Below, in pieces: positions 1 through 7,577 of a stretch of DNA of 40,911 nucleotides; the stretch's first letter is position 1, and each line of letters starts with the position of its first letter. Made by a program: the position numbers and the translations under genes. Origin of the DNA: a virus. Under the pieces are notes generated by a model, which did no database searches, had not been told where the DNA came from, and saw only the letters and a program-made list of their open reading frames with translations. Where the stretch lies: positions 1 through 40,911 of IMG/VR virus record IMGVR_UViG_3300028595_000004. One strand, given 5' to 3'.

Positions 1-127
1 CAAACGGATTGGAAAGTTCTGCGCCCGGTTATCATCCGGCCGATTTGGGCGGATTCCCTGCATCATCAGCGCAAGGTTTTTCTTTTCATCCGACGCCTCG
101 GCCGCATCCGCTGTTTCACGGCTGCGC
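1..127. repeat. Left copy of 127-bp terminal direct repeat
   Basis: The first 127 bases are identical to the last 127 (40785-40911). Both copies lie inside the portal gene and keep its frame. This shows that the window is a complete circular or circularly permuted molecule of about 40,784 bp. A length of exactly 127 matches a common assembler k-mer, so the repeat is probably an assembly overlap rather than a physical phage terminus. Confidence 0.95.
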
Positions 128-1998
128 ACCACACCCTGCGCCAGATTCGGGTCCATCCGCTCCAGAATGTTCACCGCAATTCCTGAGCTGTCGATCAACT
201 TATTGTCGTCCAGACTGCGCAGCGGGCCGCTCGCGGCGTCCGCCAGCTTCAGCAAATATTCTCCGTTCAGGTCGCGCGCATCAAACGTCAGCGAAATGTT
301 GTACCGCCCCTGAATCTGCCGCCGGCTCTTCTGCTCAATCTCTTCCACCGGCTGGCCGGTAATCTGCGAAATCTGCTCCGGCTCCATAAACTGGTCAATC
401 AGCTGCAGGCTCATCATATAAGCCTCGGCAAACACACCCAGGAACGTGTCAATACGGTCCTGACTGAACAACTGCACAAACACCTCGTCCACATCCTCAT
501 ACGGAATGCCCCAGTATTCGCCGATGTGCCGCCGCTGCCTCTGATAATGGTCCTTGTTGGAAGAAGGATACTTCGGCGGATCCAGATAGCCGATGGCGTT
601 TCCTTCGCGCGGCCCCATCTCAATCTCACTGAACGGCGCAAAACTGTAAGTTCCGGGCGGCGCACCGGCGGGAATCTTGCGGACCGGGCCGGTTGCTTCC
701 TGCACATGATCCTCAAAACTGTCATCGAGCAACTTAATTGAATTCTGCACCGTGCGCAGAATCTCGCCCACGCTGCGCCCGTCGGCAATCGCCGCGCTCA
801 GCGTCTCGCGCTGGCTGTGAATGCACGGATAATTTCCATGATCACGATCAAACAGAATGCGGTCCGTGGCCGGAACATCCACAAAACAAGAAACTGTCTG
901 CCAATAAATCCCGGGAATGCCGTCTTCATTCACCGCCCGCGAATAGACATGCAGCACTTCATACCGCTCATCCATGCCGTACAATCCGGAATCTGCGCCT
1001 TCGGAAATGTTGGTCCGCATATCCAGATCATCCGTCAGCACGCTGCGGCCCTTGCCGGTTTCCAGCAGATCATCAACAAACGCCTTGCTCCACTCAAATT
1101 TCGCGGCTTCTTCGCGTACCTGCGCGGCCGTCAGCCGGTCGCGCTTGATAATCCAGGGGCTTTCCTGCAACTCCGTCACATCGCGCGGGAAAATCACATC
1201 GTCAAACTGTCGCAGTGCCGCAATGTCAGGACGCGAACACTTCACCCGCGGAATCGGAAACTCGCATTGCTCTTTTTCGTAAAGCTCCTTCACCATCCGG
1301 TTAATGCGCTTCTTCGAAAGCTGCGGAAAATGCGCCTGCAGCAGCATCCGTAATTCAATCCTGCGCTCCGGGTTGCTCACCACATCAATTAAAATCTCGC
1401 CTTCGGCCTCCGTCGGCTCGTTCGGCATCACCTCAACAATCTTCTCCAGCAGCTCATCCACCGTCAGAGTTTCCAGTACTACCTCACGCTGCTCCTCCCA
1501 ATCCACCCACAAAACGGCCCCTGCCGGACTGTCGCCATACGTATAGTTGGCCAGCAGTTTTGCCTGACGCCGAAACTTCTGGCTCCACTGGTTCTTCACC
1601 AGCCACTTAATCAGCGTGGAATTGTAGCCACCGACCTTGCCGTCGGTGCTCTCCATTCCCATATCACGCGGAATGGCGCGCAAAACTGCCGTGGACAGCT
1701 CCGCAACAATGTAGTTGATCACTTTGTCGATAGTGAACGGCTGCGTGTCAGACGCACCCTCAAACGGCTTGGCCGGCCTGCCAAGATAATCCTCACGTTT
1801 CCGTCCGTCCGGGCTTTGCCCGGCCCAGCGGCACAATCTATCATTCTGGCTGGCCTCGCGCTTGCTTTGAACATGGTCCGCAATATCTGTGCGCACACTC
1901 TCAATCGCCGAACGAACCGCTAAAACATGCTCTTCAGACGCCTTTTCACGCCCGCCGTCTGCCTTCACAAAATCAAGCCTGGCTTCCGTCTCTTTCAT
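1..1998 (-). CDS. Portal protein, N-terminal 666 codons (gene continues at 40784-40560)
   Basis: This is the dodecameric head-tail connector through which DNA is packaged and ejected. The frame is open from the ATG at 1998 to base 1 and continues in frame at 40784, stopping at 40560, for 740 aa in total. That length is close to P22/N4-type portals and longer than T7-type ones. Residues about 60-100 contain the GASDTQPFT segment typical of podoviral portals, followed by a helix (VINYIVAELSTAV). The middle holds DPPKYPSSNKDHYQRQ and an acidic FVQLFSQDRID region; the end is Gln-rich. The start overlaps the upstream stop by 4 bp (ATGA). Assignment rests on size, position between capsid and tail genes, and the GASD-type motif; the exact portal family is uncertain. 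Confidence 0.85.
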   Translation of the reverse strand, partial: MKETEARLDFVKADGGREKASEEHVLAVRSAIESVRTDIADHVQSKREASQNDRLCRWAGQSPDGRKREDYLGRPAKPFEGASDTQPFTIDKVINYIVAELSTAVLRAIPRDMGMESTDGKVGGYNSTLIKWLVKNQWSQKFRRQAKLLANYTYGDSPAGAVLWVDWEEQREVVLETLTVDELLEKIVEVMPNEPTEAEGEILIDVVSNPERRIELRMLLQAHFPQLSKKRINRMVKELYEKEQCEFPIPRVKCSRPDIAALRQFDDVIFPRDVTELQESPWIIKRDRLTAAQVREEAAKFEWSKAFVDDLLETGKGRSVLTDDLDMRTNISEGADSGLYGMDERYEVLHVYSRAVNEDGIPGIYWQTVSCFVDVPATDRILFDRDHGNYPCIHSQRETLSAAIADGRSVGEILRTVQNSIKLLDDSFEDHVQEATGPVRKIPAGAPPGTYSFAPFSEIEMGPREGNAIGYLDPPKYPSSNKDHYQRQRRHIGEYWGIPYEDVDEVFVQLFSQDRIDTFLGVFAEAYMMSLQLIDQFMEPEQISQITGQPVEEIEQKSRRQIQGRYNISLTFDARDLNGEYLLKLADAASGPLRSLDDNKLIDSSGIAVNILERMDPNLAQGVVRSRETADAAEASDEKKNLALMMQGIRPNRPDDNRAQNFPIRL

Positions 1999-2399
1999 TG
2001 AGCTGCTCCTGCAAGTTTCTCAGCATTTCTCAGCCAGGCCTGCTTATAACCGGAAGCACGGCGCTTTTCCGCTTCCCGCTCTTCCCGCTCAAACTCTTTT
2101 TGAACCATTACAGCCATTTTCGGGTGGCGGCGAATCGGTGCTGAAAGCGAGGAACTGCGCCCGCTGCCGACAACAATTTCAGGATGCACCTTCTTAAATT
2201 CATCCACCGCGTTGGGATCATTCCAGGCATTATCGACGCCATGCTTGCGTCCATAGCGAAGTCCGTTGGCAAACAGCTTCGGGTGGATCTGCATGTCACG
2301 CTCGCCGTCGGCAACCCGCTTGCCAACCTTACGTTTCTCAACAGCGCGGTGCTGCTGCTGAATCGCTGTCTGCGTCTCAATGTCTTTCGAAATCGCCAT
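1995..2399 (-). CDS. Small basic protein upstream of portal
   Basis: A 134-aa hydrophilic protein starting MAISKDIETQ. I chose the ATG at 2399 because it follows GGGGAAG closely. Longer versions of the frame run into the tandem palindromic repeats at 2410-2531 and would only add translated repeat. The C-terminal half is a charged helix rich in Glu and Arg (EFEREEREAEKRR). It ends in a 4-bp ATGA overlap with the portal gene, so it is probably translated with it. Many podoviruses have a small structural or assembly gene here, but I recognise no family. Function unknown; a head-assembly or head-tail role is only suggested by position. Confidence 0.7.
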   Translation of the reverse strand: MAISKDIETQTAIQQQHRAVEKRKVGKRVADGERDMQIHPKLFANGLRYGRKHGVDNAWNDPNAVDEFKKVHPEIVVGSGRSSSLSAPIRRHPKMAVMVQKEFEREEREAEKRRASGYKQAWLRNAEKLAGAAQ

Positions 2400-2409
2400 T
2401 TTCTTCCCC

Positions 2410-2531
2410 GTACCGCAGGCGTCCCGCCTGCCTTGTCCCACGTACCGCAGGCGTCCCGCCTGCCTTGTCCCACGTACCGCAGGCGTCCCGCCTGCCTTGT
2501 CCCACGTACCGCAGGCGTCCCGCCTGCCTTG
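2410..2531. repeat. Four tandem copies of GCAGGCG-TCC-CGCCTGC palindromic element
   Basis: A 32-bp unit (taccgcaggcgtcccgcctg plus a spacer ccttgtcccacg) begins at 2411, 2443, 2475 and 2507, with the last unit diverging after its core. Each core is a perfect 7-bp inverted repeat with a 3-nt loop. The array lies directly 5' of the small pre-portal gene, so every late transcript carries four GC-rich hairpins here. The same core recurs at 9293, 10461-10614, 11294 and, degenerate, at 7133. Confidence 0.95.
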
Positions 2532-2549
2532 TCTTCAAATCGTCAACCG

Positions 2550-2584
2550 AAAATCCCTGCCGCCTGAGCTTTCAGGCAGCAGGG
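2550..2584 (-). terminator. Terminator-like hairpin after the secreted protein gene
   Basis: On the minus strand, CCCTGCTGCCTGA and TCAGGCGGCAGGG form a 13-bp stem (one T-G wobble) around an AAGC loop at 2555-2584, followed by ATTTTC. The stem is strong but the T-run is only four, so it may attenuate rather than end transcription between the capsid block and the portal block. Confidence 0.55.
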
Positions 2585-2592
2585 CCGTGAGG

Positions 2593-3084
2593 TTAGGGAA
2601 CAACACGAAAATAAAACGACGCATGGCCGGACGTATTGGCGGAAACCGCCTCCTCCGTATTCGGCGTAAACTTAAAGTCCAGCGTATCCGCAACCGTATA
2701 AACCTTTTCACGGGTTGCAGTGGGCCCAAACTTTTTCCAGATCTCCGTCCCGTCACTTGCCAACTCGGTAGACGTCAGATACGCATCATCATTGCTTCCA
2801 TCACCAACAATTACCGCCAGGCTTCCGGTATAATTGGTGTTAGCCGTATCAAACGCCGTATCCAGCTCCATCAGCATAAACTGCACCGCAGCCTTTGCCG
2901 GCACCGCAACAGTCAACGTCTGCGCTGTATTCGTCGTCGTCGTCGTCAGGTCGGTATAATCAACCTCAAACACACGGTTGGCGCCGGTGCGATCCATCTC
3001 CGACTGCGTGGCAGCCCGCCACTCAGCGGAAGCGAACAGGGCACTGATCGTCAGCGCCATCAGAATCATCGTAAACTTCTTCAT
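2593..3084 (-). CDS. Capsid-adjacent protein with signal peptide (possible decoration protein)
   Basis: A 163-aa protein whose first 20 residues look like a classical Sec signal: MKK, a hydrophobic core (FTMILMALTISALF) and a likely cleavage after ASA. The rest is Thr/Ala-rich, without cysteine, and looks beta-rich (SLAVIVGDG, LDFKFTPNTE, ASFYFRVVP). A strong AGGAGG lies 6 nt before the ATG. It sits immediately downstream of the major capsid gene, where head decoration or stabilisation proteins are common. A signal peptide is unexpected for a virion head protein. It may instead be an exported lysogeny or late factor. No family recognised. Confidence 0.75.
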   Translation of the reverse strand: MKKFTMILMALTISALFASAEWRAATQSEMDRTGANRVFEVDYTDLTTTTTNTAQTLTVAVPAKAAVQFMLMELDTAFDTANTNYTGSLAVIVGDGSNDDAYLTSTELASDGTEIWKKFGPTATREKVYTVADTLDFKFTPNTEEAVSANTSGHASFYFRVVP

Positions 3085-3143
3085 TTTTATCCTCCTTGGA
3101 TATTAATTTTTTTCTAGATCGGAGCGGCTTTAGACCCGGTTTC

Positions 3144-3175
3144 CCTAAAGCCTAAAGCCTAACTCCTAATGCCTA
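3144..3175. repeat. Short degenerate tandem repeat (cctaaag/cctaact)
   Basis: Between the capsid gene and the next gene downstream, a 7-8-bp motif is repeated as cctaaagcctaaagcctaac and then tcctaatgcct. The minus-strand reading is TTAGGAGTTAGGCTTTAGG. It covers the capsid stop codon region and looks like a low-complexity host-style spacer rather than a control site. Confidence 0.6.
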
Positions 3176-4204
3176 CCCGGTTACCAGCGCACTCGGCCGA
3201 ACCATGATCTGCCCGCGCGGAACGCCGTAGCGCAGCGTCGCAATGTAGTCATACACGCCGCTTTCGCCCGCGTTGCGGGTATCCAGATCCGCATGCAGAA
3301 TCTTCTGCATGAACGCAATCCGGTACTTCGCCATGTCGAGGAAGTATCCGCCGGCATCACTGATTACAGAGGTTTTCGCGCCGCTGGAGTCGCGGAACAG
3401 GCGGTAGCACAGGTGCGTGCGCACAATCCCGACCGAGAACTTGAACACATCAATCATGTTCACAAACTCGCCGTCGCGGCCGCTTTGGGTGAACTGACGC
3501 ACCGGGGCATTCGTTGCCGATGCTTGGTCGTCGCGGACGCCGAAGTCGTCCATCTGGTTCTTGAGCAGCGGCCCAAGATATCCGTCGAGCACAACACCCT
3601 CTTCGCGGTCACTCGCCGCATTCGTCATCAGCGTGCGCAGCTGGGTTTCCGTGAAGGCATCGAGAGGATCCGTAAAGATGCAGTTGCTCTGCACACGGAA
3701 CTCTTCCGCAATCGGATACGTCGCGGCGTGGCCGGATGCAGCAAGAATCTTGCCGATACCGCGGCACTTGAACGGGGTTTCCCCGGCCTGCGTGGCAGCG
3801 TCCTGTTCGGAAAGAAACATCATTTCCAGTCCGTTTTTCAGGCGATTGAGCGCAGCGGCCTTCTCTTCTTTGCGCTGCTGGTTGGCGGGAATCCCGCGGG
3901 TCGCCGTATTTGCGGCGCGCTTGGTGATTTCCCAAACTTCCTCATTCTGCTCTGCAGCATTGCTGAGGTGTCCGTACTCGCGGTGCTTGGCATCGCCGGC
4001 ACCAACGCCGTCCAGTTTTCCGCCGTAGCTGCCGCCGTCCAGATCGCGGGCGGGCCAGTTATCGACAGAGTTGGTCAGCTGCTGGGGTGCTTCTTTGAGC
4101 ATGGCGAGAAACATATGTTTCTGTTCGCCCTTGGTATGAATAATCGTATCCCAACTCGGGACCTTGTTACTCATATTGGCTTCGGTCAATGGACCATCTT
4201 TCAT
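3173..4204 (-). CDS. Major capsid protein (SU10/DUF5309-like HK97 fold)
   Basis: This 343-aa protein should form the icosahedral shell. The start is the ATG at 4204, preceded by AGGAGA; an upstream TTG is in frame but lies closer to that site. The N-terminus has a KEAPQQLTNSVDNWPARDLD segment like the early loop of SU10-type major capsid proteins. The C-terminal third (SVGIVRTHLCYRLFRD, MAKYRIAFMQKILHADLDTR, YGVPRGQIMVRPSALVTG) resembles the P-domain and end of the HK97 fold. The gene lies 15 bp after a typical scaffold gene and precedes the portal, as expected for a head module. The family call is by pattern memory; capsid identity is well supported by context. Confidence 0.82.
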   Translation of the reverse strand: MKDGPLTEANMSNKVPSWDTIIHTKGEQKHMFLAMLKEAPQQLTNSVDNWPARDLDGGSYGGKLDGVGAGDAKHREYGHLSNAAEQNEEVWEITKRAANTATRGIPANQQRKEEKAAALNRLKNGLEMMFLSEQDAATQAGETPFKCRGIGKILAASGHAATYPIAEEFRVQSNCIFTDPLDAFTETQLRTLMTNAASDREEGVVLDGYLGPLLKNQMDDFGVRDDQASATNAPVRQFTQSGRDGEFVNMIDVFKFSVGIVRTHLCYRLFRDSSGAKTSVISDAGGYFLDMAKYRIAFMQKILHADLDTRNAGESGVYDYIATLRYGVPRGQIMVRPSALVTG

Positions 4205-4219
4205 TTGCAAATCTCCTAT

Positions 4220-5119
4220 TTAGAATATTTCAGCAAGGTCTTCCAGTGTGCCGCCGGTCTTGGCGAACTTCTCTTCACTGAAACCTTTCGGATTTGCAGG
4301 GTCTGGTTGACGTGACGGTGTACTGCGCTTTCCGGGTGCAGCGGCCGGCTGCTTCTTGGCCGGGGCCTTCTTCTTCAGCGCGGCGTCTTTCTTTGCGCGG
4401 GCTTCCAAAGCCTTCAAACCGGCCTCAATCACCTCTTTCTGCCGCGCGGCGGCAGCCTCAGTAATTGTTGCGGCCTGCGCCAGCAATCGCTGGTTCTCGC
4501 GTTTTGACGTCTGCAAAGACAACTCAGCGATAATCTCGGCCTGGCTGTAGATTTTACCCTCCGGATACTGCTCACTCGGCGGAAGCTCCAGCCCGTCCGG
4601 GTTGGTTACCAGCTCGCGCAATCGCGCAATCCGGCCCTCCACTTTTGCGGCATCCGCCAGCACCTTTGCGTCGGTTTCGCTGACAAAGCGGCTGTCTATG
4701 CCGGCGCTCATTGCGGCCTGCACATTTGGATCAGCCTCTTTCTTCAGGCCTTCCACCTCGGCACGAACTGCTTCCAGCTCCTTTTTTACCTTATCGCGCT
4801 GCGCTTTCAGTTTGCCTGTACGGGCCTGAAATATCTTCAGAGCCTTTTCAGAGAAAATGCCGGGCTCCGGATCCTCTTCTTCTTCGGACTCTTCCAATTC
4901 TTCAGCTTCCTCGTCAGACTCGTCGGATTCGTCAGACTCGTCAGACTCGTCGGATTCGTCAGACTCGTCGGATTCCTCTTCAGTTTCCTCGGGCTCTTCG
5001 TCCAGCTCGGGCTCTTCGACTTCGCCGTCAAGACCGTCAATCACATCTTCCAATGTACCTGCTTCAGCATTTTCAGGATCTAAGCCGTCCTGGGGTTGCT
5101 CGTTTCCGTTTTCAGCCAT
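4220..5119 (-). CDS. Capsid scaffolding protein
   Basis: A 299-aa, very acidic and helical protein, the usual look of an internal scaffold that guides procapsid assembly and then leaves. Residues about 35-85 are almost all Asp, Glu and Ser, with tandem DES triplets. Residues about 90-240 are coiled-coil-prone (LKAQRDKVKKELEAVRAEVE). Residues about 240-275 are Lys/Ala/Pro-rich, and a short C-terminal helix (EEKFAKTGGTLEDLAEIF) would be the capsid-binding end. It is the first gene after the terminator at 5211-5237 and lies 15 bp before the capsid gene. A fused protease is not seen. Confidence 0.82.
   Translation of the reverse strand: MAENGNEQPQDGLDPENAEAGTLEDVIDGLDGEVEEPELDEEPEETEEESDESDESDESDESDESDESDEEAEELEESEEEEDPEPGIFSEKALKIFQARTGKLKAQRDKVKKELEAVRAEVEGLKKEADPNVQAAMSAGIDSRFVSETDAKVLADAAKVEGRIARLRELVTNPDGLELPPSEQYPEGKIYSQAEIIAELSLQTSKRENQRLLAQAATITEAAAARQKEVIEAGLKALEARAKKDAALKKKAPAKKQPAAAPGKRSTPSRQPDPANPKGFSEEKFAKTGGTLEDLAEIF
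4912..4980. repeat. 9-bp microsatellite encoding DES repeats in the scaffold
   Basis: Imperfect tandem copies of tcagactcg and tcggattcg encode about seven Ser-Asp-Glu triplets. The unit length keeps the frame, so copy number can change without breaking the gene. Confidence 0.85.
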
Positions 5120-5210
5120 GATGTAACTCCCATCAAGTAGGGTTCAGTTCCTGTTACGCCGGAACAGTTTCGCGTCGGGGCATCCCGCCCCACGCGTATC
5201 TGTAAAACGC

Positions 5211-5237
5211 AAAAAGCGCGAGGTGTAAACCCCGCGC
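5211..5237 (-). terminator. Intrinsic terminator between early-type and head operons
   Basis: On the minus strand GCGCGGGG pairs with CCTCGCGC (8 bp, one G-T) around a TTTACA loop, followed by TTTTTGCG. It lies after the 108-aa gene and before the scaffold gene. A second palindrome (CGCGTGGGGC / GCCCCGACGCG) follows at about 5171-5197, so head genes probably need their own promoter or antitermination. I see no convincing promoter in 5120-5210. Confidence 0.75.
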
Positions 5238-5279
5238 CCCTAAACAACAGCCTAATAACAAAAATCTTACATAATTAAG

Positions 5280-5606
5280 CTAACATAAACCCCTTGACGA
5301 CCGCACACGCGCATACCCCTTGCGGATCTTCTCCAGCGCACGCGCCCACCCGATTGACTCATCAATCACCTTTCCGTCCTTCCGCGTCATACGGTAGCAA
5401 TCAACTCGCCGTGTCTTCCAAAAACGGAACACCTCAACATGCCGACCAAAATCAAAATCAATCACAATCACCATCCGCCGCAACTCCGGAAGCTCCGCCG
5501 GATACTCCGGCGCAACCCCCTCTAGCCGCTTCCGCTCCTTTACCGCCCGCTGATTCGCTCGCAGCTTCAACCTGGCACTACACTCCATTGATCGCTTCCG
5601 ATACAT
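5280..5606 (-). CDS. Small basic protein, unknown
   Basis: A 108-aa, Arg/Lys-rich protein. An N-terminal basic helix (ARLKLRANQRAVKERKR) is followed by a compact beta-rich part (MVIVIDFDFGRHVEVFRFW, DCYRMTRKDGK) and a helix (WARALEKIRKGYARV). It is the last gene before the terminator at 5211-5237. I recognise no family; nucleic-acid binding is plausible from the charge only. Confidence 0.6.
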   Translation of the reverse strand: MYRKRSMECSARLKLRANQRAVKERKRLEGVAPEYPAELPELRRMVIVIDFDFGRHVEVFRFWKTRRVDCYRMTRKDGKVIDESIGWARALEKIRKGYARVRSSRGLC

Positions 5607-5620
5607 ACCTTACACGCTCC

Positions 5621-5851
5621 TCATATTCTATGGTTGGGGCTTTTGGTTTTCAGACATCTTGTGTCGAAAATGAAATACCATCGTCCCCATAGAATCTCTC
5701 TGTTAATGCAACGTCTATCCCACATAATTCGCGGAATCCATGTCCAAGACGGTTTGTTGATCGGGCGCACAACACCAAAATCGAAAGCCCCAACCAGCAA
5801 TTCAACTCGTACCTTCAAAGGCCGCCAAAATTTAGTGGTAAATTTTTTCAT
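5621..5851 (-). CDS. Small Trp/Arg-rich protein, unknown
   Basis: A 76-aa protein rich in Trp, Arg and Lys, starting MKKFTTKFWRPLKV. The ATG at 5851 is 4 nt after a strong AGGAGG; the ATG just upstream (5854) is too close to it. It overlaps the stop of the Lar-like gene by 1 bp. DNA here is less GC-rich than in the neighbours. No family recognised. Confidence 0.55.
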   Translation of the reverse strand: MKKFTTKFWRPLKVRVELLVGAFDFGVVRPINKPSWTWIPRIMWDRRCINREILWGRWYFIFDTRCLKTKSPNHRI

Positions 5852-6138
5852 CATTCCTCCTTGGCCTTTTCAGGCCGGTTAATCCGGTCGTTGGGTTGCC
5901 TCCAAATTTCAATTAATGCCTGAAGGTTTTCGTTCCGGTTGTAGACGAAATCTTTTTCAACCGTTCTCATCCCGCATTCGCACTCAATGAATTGAAATTC
6001 GTCAAAGCCCCAGTCCAAATCCTGCGATCTGGTTTTCATCTTTGGGATCAACCCACATTTACAGGGAGGCAACTCAACCAGTAAATGGAGCTTACGTGTT
6101 AAACGCTCGGTTTTGCTGTAATCAATCTGCTCGCTCAT
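5851..6138 (-). CDS. Lar-like zinc-ribbon protein (possible restriction alleviation)
   Basis: A 95-aa protein matching the plan of Lar-type (restriction alleviation) phage proteins: a first cysteine pair (PPCKCG, about residue 27), about 30 residues including aromatic strands, a second pair (ECECG), and a C-terminal ALIEIWRQ motif equivalent to the family's EEAIEAWN. The four cysteines probably bind one zinc. Lar of the Rac prophage modulates type I restriction; most phage relatives are untested. A GGAGAAG ribosome site precedes the ATG. The family match is by motif only. Confidence 0.6.
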   Translation of the reverse strand: MSEQIDYSKTERLTRKLHLLVELPPCKCGLIPKMKTRSQDLDWGFDEFQFIECECGMRTVEKDFVYNRNENLQALIEIWRQPNDRINRPEKAKEE

Positions 6139-6168
6139 GGCTTCTCCATTGCTTCACACGAAGCTCAT

Positions 6169-6399
6169 CTAGTCGTTGGATGTTTTAATCAGCCTTGCTT
6201 TTCTGAACGGGCATCTTGTGTCGCCAATCTTTCCTGCGAATGGAACGGGGTCTTTAACCCAATATCCTCTTTTTGACACCTCAACTATTGGCCCCCTTAT
6301 AGTTCTCCCGAATGCTTTAAACTCTATTGTATCGCCAACATCCAACAAGGTGCTGGACTCTATCGCGTTGGTCGGCTGTTCGTTCGCTTCAGTGTTCAT
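6169..6399 (-). CDS. Small beta-barrel-like protein, unknown
   Basis: A 76-aa protein with a disordered N-terminus and a short beta-rich core (GDTIEFKAFGRTIRGPIVEV, RGYWVKDPV) reminiscent of an SH3-like or YopX-like small barrel. It starts with a 4-bp ATGA overlap with the DUF551 gene. Function unknown. Confidence 0.6.
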   Translation of the reverse strand: MNTEANEQPTNAIESSTLLDVGDTIEFKAFGRTIRGPIVEVSKRGYWVKDPVPFAGKIGDTRCPFRKARLIKTSND

Positions 6400-6848
6400 C
6401 TAATCTCCTTTGGTTGTTTTGGCGAAGAGTCACCATGTTCGTTGGGTGGCTTTGGAAGTGGCAGCCAGTGAGTGACGTTTTGGAGTCCTCCTGCCCGGCA
6501 ATACCACAATCCTAAATCTCGAAACGCACAGTCGGGGTAGCCGTTTCCTGATTGATCCCACACCAACACAAGAAGGCCATCTCTTGGCAGTTCTTCTAAC
6601 ACACTCATCCACCCAAACAGCGCACTCGACTCCACGTCATTTTCCGGTGAAGAGTCACCATTTTCGTTGGAATGATTTATTATAACTTCAGCAATTCTCT
6701 CAAAAGATTCCGCATTGCGAGTCAGCAACGCCTCAACCTTCTTGTCGCTTTCTGCGCGACGCTTGCCACCCTTCATCAACATTGTTGACCACATCACGGT
6801 TGTTAGCGTGATCCCGAGTGCAAAGCCTATAAATAATCCAATAATCAT
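6396..6848 (-). CDS. Membrane-anchored DUF551 protein
   Basis: A 150-aa protein in two parts. Residues 2-25 are a single membrane helix (IIGLFIGFALGITLTTVMW) and residues 26-75 a charged linker. Residues 80-136 match DUF551, a common phage domain of unknown function: WMSVLEELPRDGLLVLVW at its start and THWLPLPKPP at its end. The upstream GGAGAAG supports this start. DUF551 domains are usually cytoplasmic and free, so the N-terminal anchor is unusual. A second DUF551-like protein lies at 13963-14421. Confidence 0.65.
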   Translation of the reverse strand: MIIGLFIGFALGITLTTVMWSTMLMKGGKRRAESDKKVEALLTRNAESFERIAEVIINHSNENGDSSPENDVESSALFGWMSVLEELPRDGLLVLVWDQSGNGYPDCAFRDLGLWYCRAGGLQNVTHWLPLPKPPNEHGDSSPKQPKEIR

Positions 6849-6886
6849 CCATCTTCTCCGTTAATGTTTAATTTTCAGCTAACCAA

Positions 6887-7297
6887 TCATTTCAACGACT
6901 TCACCCAATACGCATGCCACTGGCGCATTAAAACAAGCACATCCTTTAGAGCAGCCTGACGGTCCATCGCCGCAATCTTGCTCTCATTCGTTCCCGCCTG
7001 CTCTGTCTCAAGAACATACCGATCCATCAGCCGCCGGCAGCACTCCTCAACCCCCTTCCACACCGGGGAGTCCGGCCCCGTCTGCAGCAGACCCGCCAAC
7101 TCATTATCCGAGCACTCTGACAGCACAATCCGTATCGCAGGCATCCTGCCTGCCTTTAGCTCACATCGAAGCCGATCAGCATCCATCAAAGCAGCATCGG
7201 CGGAATTCAACGCCTCAAGCCGCGCCGCCCGCTCCCTAAAAAACAACGACGTCAAAACCAACACCCCAACAACCAACAACCAAACAATCCATTCCAT
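6887..7297 (-). CDS. Small single-pass membrane protein with in-frame palindromic element
   Basis: A 136-aa protein, start at the ATG at 7297 after GAGGTGG. Residues 1-19 form a membrane helix (MEWIVWLLVVGVLVLTSLFF) and the rest is a helical soluble domain with a Cys pair (GVEECCRRLMDRYV). Residues about 47-53 (KAGRMPA) are the translation of a degenerate GCAGGCATCCTGCCTGC element at 7133-7154. Function unknown; small membrane proteins are frequent in phage accessory regions. Confidence 0.6.
   Translation of the reverse strand: MEWIVWLLVVGVLVLTSLFFRERAARLEALNSADAALMDADRLRCELKAGRMPAIRIVLSECSDNELAGLLQTGPDSPVWKGVEECCRRLMDRYVLETEQAGTNESKIAAMDRQAALKDVLVLMRQWHAYWVKSLK
7133..7154. repeat. Degenerate palindromic element, single copy
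   Basis: The sequence tatcgcaggcatcctgcctg is a diverged copy of the taccgcaggcgtcccgcctg element. It retains the inverted repeat and is translated in frame inside the membrane protein gene. Confidence 0.7.
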
Positions 7298-7322
7298 CAC
7301 TCCACCTCTTTCTTTTTTGTAC

Positions 7323-7342
7323 GGGCGACATTCTTGTCGCCC
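7323..7342. repeat. GGGCGACA/TGTCGCCC palindrome
   Basis: An 8-bp perfect inverted repeat with a TTCT loop lies between two small genes, touching the stop of the upstream one. No T-run follows on either strand, so it reads as another host-style palindromic spacer rather than a terminator. Confidence 0.65.
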
Positions 7343-7343
7343 T

Positions 7344-7577
7344 CTACCGGAAATGCACCTCAACCAACACCCCGGCTTTGACATCCAACCGGATCTCCTC
7401 ATCCGTAAAACCGTATGCAGCCTTAATATGACGCCGCTTTACGTAGTACGTATCCTGAAGCCGCTCCGGCCCCGGATCGCCTCCGTACGCCTCAACCACA
7501 GCCGACCTCAAAAACTTAGCCCGATCGGTCCGAACCTTCTTCCGCTTCCCATGACTATGTTTTATTCCATCACTCAT
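7344..7577 (-). CDS. Small basic protein, unknown
   Basis: A 77-aa protein with a His/Lys/Arg-rich head (MSDGIKHSHGKRKKVRTDR) and a helical segment containing ERLQDTYYVKRRHIKAAYG that could be a helix-turn-helix. The start overlaps the upstream stop by 4 bp (ATGA). DNA binding is a guess from charge. Confidence 0.5.
   Translation of the reverse strand: MSDGIKHSHGKRKKVRTDRAKFLRSAVVEAYGGDPGPERLQDTYYVKRRHIKAAYGFTDEEIRLDVKAGVLVEVHFR

Noticed and set aside
3293-4315. Long plus-strand frame (340 codons) opposite the capsid gene
   Set aside because: Antisense shadow of the capsid gene; runs past its start into the scaffold.
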